DNA of 16,162 bases from JAVVRI01 sp036654795 (GTDB lineage: Bacteria > Bacteroidota > Bacteroidia > Bacteroidales > Tannerellaceae), in the NCBI GenBank assembly GCA_036654795.1, contig JAVVRI010000067.1, positions 1 through 16,162 on the forward strand. The letters are read 5' to 3'. Positions 7,298 to 16,162 of the stretch are shown here, piece by piece; position 1 is the first letter of the stretch, and every line of letters begins with the position of its first letter. The notes beneath the pieces are model-generated. The model ran no database searches, had not been told where the DNA came from, and saw only the letters and a program-made list of their open reading frames with translations. The translations under genes were made by a program, and so were the position numbers.

Positions 7298-7341
7298 AAA
7301 AAAAGGCCGACGTCCGCTGTTTGTCTAGCGACGAAAGCCTT
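7298..7341 (-). terminator. Intrinsic terminator of the small-ORF transcript
   Basis: On the minus strand the stem AAGGC / GCCTT (7303-7307 with 7337-7341) encloses a second stem CGTCGCT / AGCGgACG with one bulged G and an 8-base loop. A run of seven T follows directly (7298-7304). It ends the transcript before the M28 promoter on the same strand. Confidence 0.75.
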
Positions 7342-7395
7342 ATCCTCCTTTCAAAATCTCTCACCAATCCGTTGTTGAACGGCGGTGGTAAGAGA
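7342..7395 (-). ncRNA. Structured RNA segment in the 3' region of the small-ORF transcript
   Basis: Bases 7357-7395 fold into a layered hairpin: TCTCT/AGAGA, CACC/GGTG and CCGTT/AACGG stems separated by small internal loops, with a 4-base loop. On the minus strand it is followed by an unpaired purine-rich AAAGGAGGAT (7342-7351), a very good anti-Shine-Dalgarno match with no start codon after it, and then by the terminator. It could be a 3' UTR element, or a small RNA processed from or started near the ORF end. I recognise no Rfam family. Confidence 0.45.
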
Positions 7396-7445
7396 TGACA
7401 TCTAAATGTTTCTTACTTCAAATTCTTTTAAAAACAAATACAGCA

Positions 7446-7613
7446 TCAATTTTTAACTGCATTTACACTTAACTCGTTTAACAAGCGACGGATCTCAGCG
7501 TTTACTCGCTGACACATTGCACCGTTTCCTACAGCCTGATAACGATCTGCCTGATAGCGCAACATCGCTAAAGCACGAATGCTCTTTTCATTTTCTCTCA
7601 TCATCATATTCAT
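7446..7613 (-). CDS. Small 55-residue protein of unknown function
   Basis: The frame starts at ATG 7613, preceded by an A-rich leader (AATAAACAAAA) like those of nearby genes, and ends in TGA at 7446. The product begins MNMMMRENEKSIRALAMLRY and is predicted to be mainly two amphipathic helices (about 6-29 and 32-50) around a Gly-Asn-Gly turn; it is rich in Arg and Ala and has one Cys (34). It has no signal peptide or membrane segment. Support for it being real is its position in a complete unit: -7 box at 7690-7697, leader hairpin, ORF, then structured region and terminator on the same strand. Codon use looks ordinary for coding DNA. I do not recognise the family. A short leader peptide or a nucleic-acid-binding helix pair are possibilities without direct evidence. 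Confidence 0.6.
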   Translation of the reverse strand: MNMMMRENEKSIRALAMLRYQADRYQAVGNGAMCQRVNAEIRRLLNELSVNAVKN

Positions 7614-7625
7614 TTTTGTTTATTA

Positions 7626-7643
7626 CCTTCCACACTTGGAAGG
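7626..7643 (-). promoter_or_regulatory. Leader hairpin upstream of the small ORF
   Basis: CCTTCC and GGAAGG form a 6-bp stem with a 6-base loop, 12 bases before the ATG at 7613, inside the probable 5' leader. It could affect translation or message stability. Confidence 0.5.
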
Positions 7644-7689
7644 CACGGTTAGTAATCAATCCTAAACTTCTATCTTTTCTATTTCGGTA

Positions 7690-7697
7690 CAAAGATA
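7690..7697 (-). promoter_or_regulatory. Bacteroidales -7 box for the small-ORF transcript
   Basis: The minus strand reads TATCTTTG, which predicts a leader of roughly 70 bases before the ATG at 7613, longer than those of the neighbours. No -33 match is seen. Confidence 0.6.
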
Positions 7698-7751
7698 AGT
7701 ATTTTCCCCGATATATGTTTTATAACATGGCGTTATTAATCTTATTTTTCA

Positions 7752-7759
7752 TATATTTG
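7752..7759 (+). promoter_or_regulatory. Bacteroidales -7 box for the PHP phosphoesterase gene
   Basis: TATATTTG matches TAnnTTTG, 29 bases before the ATG at 7789. It lies about 55 bases from the opposite-facing -7 box of the small ORF, so the two promoters are divergent. Confidence 0.65.
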
Positions 7760-7788
7760 GCTATTAATTAATTCTAAAGACACTATCT

Positions 7789-8850
7789 ATGATGAGAAAT
7801 GCAATTCTACCTGTACTGTTATTCAGTACGTTAAGCCTACAGGCACAGATTCGGAACAACGAAGTATACGAAGTTACCGAGATGGATCAGAGTAATGTTA
7901 GAAATGAGATCCGCATCCCAAATATTGAGGGATTCCAGACTTTAAAATGTGATTTTCACATACATACAGTCTTCTCTGACGGTAACGTATGGCCGGATGT
8001 ACGCATCACAGAGGCTTGGCAACAAGGATTGGACGCAATCGCTCTGACCGATCACATCGAGTATCGCCCACACAAAAAGGTACTTAAAGGAGATTTAAAC
8101 GAATCCTGCCGCATCGCCAAAGCCAAAGCCGACCAGATGGGCTTTATCCTGATCAAAGGAATCGAGATTACCAGAGACAAACCATTGGGACATCTGAACG
8201 CGCTCTTTATTAAGGACGCACTCCCAATGGATGTAAAAGATCCACTAGAAGCAATCAACGTGGCGCACGATCAAGGTGCTTTCATTATGTGGAACCATCC
8301 GGGATGGCCGGACGATAAGTCTACGCTCTATCCCATACACGAAAAGCTGATTGCCGAAAAGAAAATCAACGGTATAGAGGTGTACAATTATACGGAATAC
8401 TACCCCATCGCCTTCGACTGGTGTCGCGACAAGCAGTTGCCAATGATGGGAAACTCCGACATCCACGGCCCTATCACACTTACTTATGGCACAAGCCCCC
8501 GTCCCCTCACCCTCGTCTTTGCAACCGAACGTTCGGAACAAGGCATCAAAGAGGCACTCTTTGCCGGACGATCTGTAGCTTACTTCAACGGTAAATTAGC
8601 CGGTAAAGCGGAGCTACTAAGTAGCCTCGTACTGGCCTCTCTAAAGATAAAGATGATTAATGAGAAGGAAAGATTGGTGGAAATAACGAACATATCAGAC
8701 ATCCCTTTCAACATCGTTTGCAACCAAAAGCTACTTATTATCCCTGCCGGTAAGACTATCAGCACACAACTGCCGCAATCCGCACAAGCCTCAGTGACCA
8801 ACTGCTTCACAGGATCGAATGAGTGTCTGAAACTGGCGTTACCACGCTAA
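7789..8850 (+). CDS. Secreted PHP-domain metal-dependent phosphoesterase
   Basis: A signal peptide spans residues 1-19 (likely cut after LQA), so the enzyme is exported. The PHP domain fills about 52-265 with all four metal motifs: FHIHTVFSDG (His57, His59, Asp64), ALTDHIEY (Asp88, His89), KGIEIT (Glu126) with GHLN (His135), WNHPGW (His170), and GNSDIHG (Asp224, His226). Such enzymes use two or three metal ions to cleave phosphoester bonds. It resembles proteins annotated as Sb-PDE family phosphodiesterases more than HisK histidinol phosphatases, since it is exported and carries a C-terminal domain (about 275-353) of probable beta structure. The substrate is unknown. The ATG at 7789 is followed by a second ATG, and either could start translation. 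A hairpin row and a terminator follow the gene. Confidence 0.87.
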   Translation: MMRNAILPVLLFSTLSLQAQIRNNEVYEVTEMDQSNVRNEIRIPNIEGFQTLKCDFHIHTVFSDGNVWPDVRITEAWQQGLDAIALTDHIEYRPHKKVLKGDLNESCRIAKAKADQMGFILIKGIEITRDKPLGHLNALFIKDALPMDVKDPLEAINVAHDQGAFIMWNHPGWPDDKSTLYPIHEKLIAEKKINGIEVYNYTEYYPIAFDWCRDKQLPMMGNSDIHGPITLTYGTSPRPLTLVFATERSEQGIKEALFAGRSVAYFNGKLAGKAELLSSLVLASLKIKMINEKERLVEITNISDIPFNIVCNQKLLIIPAGKTISTQLPQSAQASVTNCFTGSNECLKLALPR

Positions 8851-8881
8851 GCCTACAAACATAAAGCAGCATTATCTTTCA

Positions 8882-8900
8882 GTAGCTCTTTCAGAGCTAC
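8882..8900. repeat. Small perfect hairpin after the PHP gene
   Basis: GTAGCTCT and AGAGCTAC form an 8-bp stem with a 3-base loop. It is the first of a row of hairpins between two convergent genes. Confidence 0.75.
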
Positions 8901-8903
8901 GAA

Positions 8904-8957
8904 GCATAGATGCTTTGATGATAAAGCATCTATGTTTTGAGATCAAAGCATAGATGC
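8904..8957. repeat. Three-copy GCATAGATGC repeat able to form competing hairpins
   Basis: CATAGATGCTTT (8905-8916) pairs perfectly with AAAGCATCTATG (8923-8934). The middle copy can instead pair through GCATCTATG with CATAGATGC at 8949-8957. The two pairings exclude each other, a shape like an attenuator, although the segment lies downstream of both flanking genes. Confidence 0.7.
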
Positions 8958-8995
8958 AAAGAGCGGAACCTCCCTAAAGGGAAGCTCCGCTCTTT
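8958..8995. terminator. Bidirectional terminator between the PHP gene and nifJ
   Basis: AAAGAGCGGA / TCCGCTCTTT forms a 10-bp outer stem, with an inner TCCCT/AGGGA stem past a 3x3 internal loop. On the plus strand it ends in TCTTTCTTTG; on the minus strand in a short T-rich tail. Its place between convergent genes fits termination of both. Confidence 0.8.
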
Positions 8996-9044
8996 CTTTG
9001 TATCTATATAGCAAGACGAAGATAAACTTCGCCCTCTTATAATA

Positions 9045-12596
<3,552 letters not shown>

Positions 12597-12623
12597 TTCT
12601 CTAAGTCTATAGTTATTATGTAA

Positions 12624-12654
12624 GATAATTATTCCATTAATACAAAAAGCCAAA
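12624..12654 (-). promoter_or_regulatory. Possible nifJ promoter overlapping the end of the ATPase gene
   Basis: On the minus strand a -33 type TTTG (12651-12654) is followed after exactly 19 bases by TAATTATC (12624-12631), which has two mismatches to the -7 box. A start about 20 bases before the nifJ ATG would result. The 40-base gap to the ATPase gene also allows read-through. Confidence 0.35.
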
Positions 12655-13815
12655 CAGCCAGAGCGGGATCATATTAGCCTCTCCTACTTCAGTATTCTCG
12701 ATGGCATAATACAGATCAGGATTGTTTCGTGCCCGAAGGGACTCTTCAATCCTGAAGTTATACGTCCTATCCACCAGAAAATGCGCATTCCTGACTCCCG
12801 TATTCAGTTTATGATCCTTATGCAACTGATTATAAAAGAAGGTTTCGCGCACTGCGTCCGGATTCACAGCCATCGGTCGGATCGGATACATCAAGTTCGA
12901 GTTATTCATATATACCTTTGCTGGCTTCTTAGGGAACGCATCCCCGTCCGAATAGAGCATATTCGTCAACCGCGCATCGGTTAGATACTTGATATAATTC
13001 ATCACTGTTGCTCGACTGGTTTCTATCTCTTTGCTCAACTGGCTCACGTTTGGCGTACACGGCGCACTGACAGCCAGCAAATATAGCAATTTTCGGAGTT
13101 TGGACAAATAACTTTGCTCTATTTGTTTTATATATAGCACATCGACTTCCAGCATCATGTTCATCGTCTTAAGTAAATTCTCTGAAAAATTCCTTTTCTC
13201 AAGGAAAAAAGGATAGTATCCATGGTGCAGGTACTCCTGAAAATAGGCCATCGGCTTAATTTTAGCACAAATCGTTTGTGCTATCCGTACATGGTCACTC
13301 AACAGCTCTTCGAGCGTAAAGATTGGCAAGTTACAACTCGACACAATGCCCAGATACTCACGAAACGAGAACCCGCGTAGATTGTAGGAGGTAACGCAAC
13401 CGGACAGATCTGGGTTCTCTTCCTTCAGCCGCATCACGGACGAACCGGAAAAGACAATCTTTACATCCGGAAAATGATCATAACAATAGCGCAACTCCTT
13501 CGACCAGTTGGGATATTTAAACACTTGGTCGATCAGCAACACCATCCCTCCCTTCGAGCGAAACTCAATTAGAAAATCCGTCAACGTCCGTTCGGTAAAG
13601 TAAAAATGATTTAAATTGACGTATAGGCACTCACGGTTGTTAGCGCCAAAGAATTCGCGTGCATATTCCAACAAGAAGGTTGTTTTCCCCACTCCACGAG
13701 AGCCTTTTATCCCGATCAGACGGTCGTCCCAATTAATTTCATCCATCAACCCTCTCCTGATTGGAGAAAATGTATGTTCAACGAGATATTTATGTGTTCT
13801 ATAAAATGCTTCCAC
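12637..13815 (-). CDS. AAA+ ATPase of the AAA_14/DUF4143 type, unusual Walker B
   Basis: Residues 32-150 form a P-loop ATPase: Walker A GSRGVGKTT (38-46), Walker B MVLLIDQVFKYPNWS (91-105) and a sensor-1-like VFSGSS (121-126). A winged-helix-like segment follows at about 240-290. The C-terminal DUF4143 region ends in the family's IPLWLFGFLY. These proteins are common in several copies in Bacteroidales; their cellular role is not established. The start codon is GTG at 13815, 28 bases after a -7 box; no better start is seen. Two points depart from the usual pattern as I know it: Walker B reads Asp96-Gln97 rather than Asp-Glu, and the C-terminal nuclease-like segment (FLVDRTYNFRIEE) lacks the usual Gly-Gly-Lys motif. 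nifJ follows after 40 bases on the same strand, but a functional link is not implied. Confidence 0.85.
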   Translation of the reverse strand: MEAFYRTHKYLVEHTFSPIRRGLMDEINWDDRLIGIKGSRGVGKTTFLLEYAREFFGANNRECLYVNLNHFYFTERTLTDFLIEFRSKGGMVLLIDQVFKYPNWSKELRYCYDHFPDVKIVFSGSSVMRLKEENPDLSGCVTSYNLRGFSFREYLGIVSSCNLPIFTLEELLSDHVRIAQTICAKIKPMAYFQEYLHHGYYPFFLEKRNFSENLLKTMNMMLEVDVLYIKQIEQSYLSKLRKLLYLLAVSAPCTPNVSQLSKEIETSRATVMNYIKYLTDARLTNMLYSDGDAFPKKPAKVYMNNSNLMYPIRPMAVNPDAVRETFFYNQLHKDHKLNTGVRNAHFLVDRTYNFRIEESLRARNNPDLYYAIENTEVGEANMIPLWLFGFLY

Positions 13816-13842
13816 TGATTGTTACTACGTAAATATTGACTG

Positions 13843-13850
13843 CAAATGTA
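13843..13850 (-). promoter_or_regulatory. Bacteroidales -7 box for the DUF4143-type ATPase gene
   Basis: The minus strand reads TACATTTG, 27 bases before the GTG at 13815. ATTG, one base off TTTG, lies 20 bases further upstream. Confidence 0.65.
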
Positions 13851-13933
13851 GTAATTTAATCTAGATATTGCAATGCTAGGATTGCAATAATTCTTCCTTT
13901 TTCATCATTCAGAGATAACAACTGCATAAAAAA

Positions 13934-13972
13934 GCCCGGCAACAGGCTTTGGGTAAGCCTCCGTTGCCGGGC
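13934..13972 (-). terminator. Intrinsic terminator of ilvE
   Basis: GCCCGGCAAC / GTTGCCGGGC forms a perfect 10-bp outer stem, with AGGCTT/AAGCCT as an inner stem. On the minus strand a run of six T follows directly. It starts 16 bases after the ilvE stop. The plus strand also ends in an A-run, so it acts only leftward. Confidence 0.9.
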
Positions 13973-13988
13973 AAAAAAAAACTATTTC

Positions 13989-15008
13989 TTAGTCCAGAAT
14001 CGTCACCCAACCATATTTATCGGGCTCGTCGCCATACTGAATAGCGCGGAGTTTGTTGTATAGCTTCTCGCATACAGGTCCCGGCTTGCCATCTTTTGCA
14101 ATGACATACGACAAGTCTTTATCCACATCATAAATACGCGAAATGGGAGCAATCACGGCAGCTGTTCCACATTCGGCAGCCTCGTCTAACGTAGCCAGTT
14201 CCTCTACGGGGACAGGACGACGCTCTACCGTCAGACCGATCTCTTCAGCTAGTTGCATCAAGCTCTTATTGGTTATAGAGGGAAGGATACTGCTCGATTT
14301 CGGAGTAATATATGTATTCCCACGGATACCAAAGAAGTTAGCCGGACCGCATTCGTCCAAGTATTTCTTTTCCTTAGGATCCAGATAGAGCACAGCGGCA
14401 TAGCCATGTTCGTGTGCTTTTTCGCCGGCAACAAGGCTGGCGGCATAGTTTCCACCCACCTTGATTGTACCTGTTCCACAAGGCGCAGCGCGGTCGTAAT
14501 CGCGCATGATGCAGACTTCGGACGGCTGAAAGCCACCTTTAAAGTAAGGACCTACGGGAGTAACAAAAATCATGAACATATACTCACTAGCCGGCTTCAC
14601 ACCCACCTGAGCACCTAAACCCAGCGTCAATGGACGAATATACAAGGAGGCTCCGCTTTCATAGGGAGGAATAAAACGTTCGTTCAGTTTAACTACTTTG
14701 CGAACAGCCTCTTCGAAGCGTTCCACTGGAAACTCAGCCATCTTGATGCCGCGATTTGAAGACTGCATGCGTTTTGCATTCTCGTCCATACGGAAGACGC
14801 GAATCTTACCGTCCTTTCCTCTGAATGCTTTCATACCTTCAAACGACTCTTGCCCGTAATGCAAACAAGTTGCTGCCATGTGAATGTTGATGATTTCGGA
14901 AGAACAAACTTCCAACTCGCCCCATTTCCCATCACGATAGTAACATCGCACGTTGTAGTCCGTCTTCATATACCCGAAGGAGAGAGCAGACCAATTCATA
15001 TTTTCCAT
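13989..15008 (-). CDS. ilvE: Branched-chain amino acid aminotransferase
   Basis: This PLP enzyme transfers the amino group between glutamate and the 2-keto acids of leucine, isoleucine and valine: the last step of their synthesis, and the first of their breakdown. The 339-residue length and motifs fit the longer (BCAT-beta, eukaryote-like) type of class IV aminotransferase: YGQESFEGMKAF (51-62), YIRPLTLG (123-130), GTIKVGGNYAASL (180-192) with the PLP lysine at 183, DECGPANFF (216-224), and ECGTAAVIAPI (277-287) near the phosphate site. A second ATG at codon 4 is an alternative start. The gene has a -7 box 27 bases upstream, a strong terminator downstream, and is divergent from metF. No other branched-chain genes are in the window. 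Confidence 0.95.
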   Translation of the reverse strand: MENMNWSALSFGYMKTDYNVRCYYRDGKWGELEVCSSEIINIHMAATCLHYGQESFEGMKAFRGKDGKIRVFRMDENAKRMQSSNRGIKMAEFPVERFEEAVRKVVKLNERFIPPYESGASLYIRPLTLGLGAQVGVKPASEYMFMIFVTPVGPYFKGGFQPSEVCIMRDYDRAAPCGTGTIKVGGNYAASLVAGEKAHEHGYAAVLYLDPKEKKYLDECGPANFFGIRGNTYITPKSSSILPSITNKSLMQLAEEIGLTVERRPVPVEELATLDEAAECGTAAVIAPISRIYDVDKDLSYVIAKDGKPGPVCEKLYNKLRAIQYGDEPDKYGWVTILD

Positions 15009-15034
15009 ATCTTATCGTTATTAGATTGTACCGG

Positions 15035-15042
15035 CAAAAGTA
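15035..15042 (-). promoter_or_regulatory. Bacteroidales -7 box for ilvE
   Basis: The minus strand reads TACTTTTG, 26 bases before the ilvE ATG. It lies back to back with the metF box; the 22 bases between them must serve as upstream region for both. Confidence 0.7.
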
Positions 15043-15064
15043 AGCTATTTTACAGTATAATTGT

Positions 15065-15072
15065 TACATTTG
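15065..15072 (+). promoter_or_regulatory. Bacteroidales -7 box for metF
   Basis: TACATTTG matches TAnnTTTG, 19 bases before the ATG at 15092, so the leader would be about a dozen bases. No room exists for a riboswitch ahead of metF. Confidence 0.7.
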
Positions 15073-15091
15073 CATCAAAAATAATAGCTAT

Positions 15092-16042
15092 ATGAAAGTA
15101 ATAGATCTGATAAACAACAGCAAAAGCACCGCTTTCTCCTTTGAAATACTTCCTCCAATGAAAGGGAACAGCATCCAAAAGGTATATAATGTAATAGATA
15201 AATTAAAGGAATTCGACCCGAAATACATCAATATTACTTCGCACCACAGCGAATACATCTATAAGACCCTGCCGGACGGAAGCTTCCAGAAAGTAAACAT
15301 CCGCAAGCGCCCCGGCTCGGTTGCTATCGCCTCAGCTATTCAGAACAAATATGGCATCACAGCCGTACCTCATGTTATCTGTAAGGGATTCTCTAAGGAA
15401 GAGACAGAATATGCTCTGATAGACCTGAACTTTCTTGGGGTAAACGACCTGCTAATACTGCGAGGAGACGTAAAGACGATTGATCCAAGTCAGGACAGCA
15501 GCCTCTATCACGAGCACGCCACCGACCTGCAGGAACAAGTGAACAACTTCAACCAAGGTATTGCTGTGGACGGCTCTACCTTTGAGGCTAACGAAACACC
15601 TTTTGCTTACGGCATGGCTTGCTATCCGGAAAAACACGAAGAAGCGCCAAACATTGACTCCGATATCTCCTACCTGAAACAGAAGGTGAAAAACGGGGCG
15701 GACTATTTGGTTACCCAAATGTTCTTCGACAATAGTAAATATTACGACTTCGTAGCTCGCTTGCGCGCTGAAGGTATCACTGTGCCCATCATTCCGGGCA
15801 TTAAGCCGATTGTATTCAAAAACCAACTGACCGTCCTACCAAAAATATTCCGCTCGGACATACCGGAGCCTTTCGCTTCGGAACTACGCAAATGTAAAGA
15901 TGACACGGCAGCAAAAGAGGTGGGCGTTGAATGGTGTAAAGCACAATGTAAAGATCTGATCGCCCACGGCGTGCCCAGCCTCCATTTTTACACAATGATG
16001 GCGACCGACAGCGTTTACCAAGTGGCAAAGGAGGTTTACTAA
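15092..16042 (+). CDS. metF: 5,10-methylenetetrahydrofolate reductase
   Basis: This FAD-dependent cytoplasmic enzyme reduces methylene-THF to methyl-THF, the methyl donor for methionine synthesis. The 316-residue length is normal for a bacterial catalytic domain without the eukaryotic regulatory part. Motifs of the TIM barrel are in order: FSFEILPP (15-22) with catalytic Glu18, VPHVICKG (91-98), LILRGD (120-125) with Asp125 near FAD, YGMACYPEKHEEAP (172-185), LVTQMFFD (205-212) with Gln208, PGIKP (234-238) and GVPSLHFYTM near the C-terminus. Start is the first ATG after the -7 box. No clear terminator is visible in the 120 bases after the stop. Confidence 0.96.
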   Translation: MKVIDLINNSKSTAFSFEILPPMKGNSIQKVYNVIDKLKEFDPKYINITSHHSEYIYKTLPDGSFQKVNIRKRPGSVAIASAIQNKYGITAVPHVICKGFSKEETEYALIDLNFLGVNDLLILRGDVKTIDPSQDSSLYHEHATDLQEQVNNFNQGIAVDGSTFEANETPFAYGMACYPEKHEEAPNIDSDISYLKQKVKNGADYLVTQMFFDNSKYYDFVARLRAEGITVPIIPGIKPIVFKNQLTVLPKIFRSDIPEPFASELRKCKDDTAAKEVGVEWCKAQCKDLIAHGVPSLHFYTMMATDSVYQVAKEVY

Positions 16043-16162
16043 AACAAATAAATTTCTCAAGTTTCGGAAGTAACCTAAAGGAATAGAAATATCCGAATCT
16101 CCTTTCACAGTCATAACATCATAACGGACTGCACGTTACGGTGAAACGTGAAACAAGGAGGT

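Noticed and set aside
7343..7352. Shine-Dalgarno site for a gene downstream on the minus strand
   Set aside because: AAAGGAGGAT is followed by no ATG, GTG or TTG frame before the terminator, so it is not a normal translation start.
12597..12653. 19-codon N-terminal extension of nifJ
   Set aside because: It overlaps the end of the ATPase gene and does not look like the PFOR N-terminus; homologues begin close to KFLTCDGNQAA.
16132..16150. Hairpin after metF (CACGTT / AACGTG)
   Set aside because: Only 6 bp with a 7-base loop and no T-run; too weak to call a terminator, and the window ends right after it.

Overview
The window reads as chromosomal DNA of a Bacteroidales bacterium (Bacteroides or Parabacteroides type). 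The evidence is the repeated -7 promoter box TAnnTTTG placed about 20 to 70 bases before the start codons of most genes, A-rich leaders without Shine-Dalgarno sites, and gene families typical of gut Bacteroidales (tandem DUF1080 lipoprotein, DUF4143-type ATPase, single-chain pyruvate:ferredoxin oxidoreductase). The genus is a guess from protein style and was not tested.

Left edge, 1-2150, minus strand: a two-gene restriction-modification type operon. A 67-residue Cro/C1-type helix-turn-helix protein is followed after 15 bases by a large protein that carries a HsdR-type PD-(D/E)XK nuclease domain in front of an adenine N6-methyltransferase domain. The large gene runs off the window. The regulator's promoter overlaps a 19-bp palindrome that looks like an autoregulatory operator. 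A non-coding stretch of about 450 bases with three TTTTGAGC-type palindromes separates this unit from the housekeeping genes.

2530-9040: a lipoprotein with two DUF1080 (3-keto-disaccharide hydrolase) domains; a 720-residue cytoplasmic TPR protein that overlaps tail to tail with a secreted M28 aminopeptidase; a compact minus-strand unit with a 55-codon ORF, a structured 3' region and a terminator; and a secreted PHP-domain phosphoesterase. A row of hairpins and a strong terminator close the PHP gene and the convergent nifJ gene.

9040-16162: central metabolism. nifJ (pyruvate:ferredoxin oxidoreductase) lies downstream of a DUF4143-type ATPase whose Walker B acid pair reads Asp-Gln. ilvE (branched-chain aminotransferase) has a clear terminator and is divergent from metF (methylenetetrahydrofolate reductase), with the two -7 boxes only 22 bases apart. 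nifJ supplies acetyl-CoA and reduced ferredoxin, ilvE closes branched-chain amino acid synthesis, and metF supplies methyl groups for methionine. They are neighbours but not one operon.

The regions most worth a second look are the XRE-palindrome-nuclease/methylase operon, the small ORF and structured RNA unit at 7298-7697, the Asp-Gln Walker B ATPase, and the palindromic repeats at 2432-2514 and 8882-8957.
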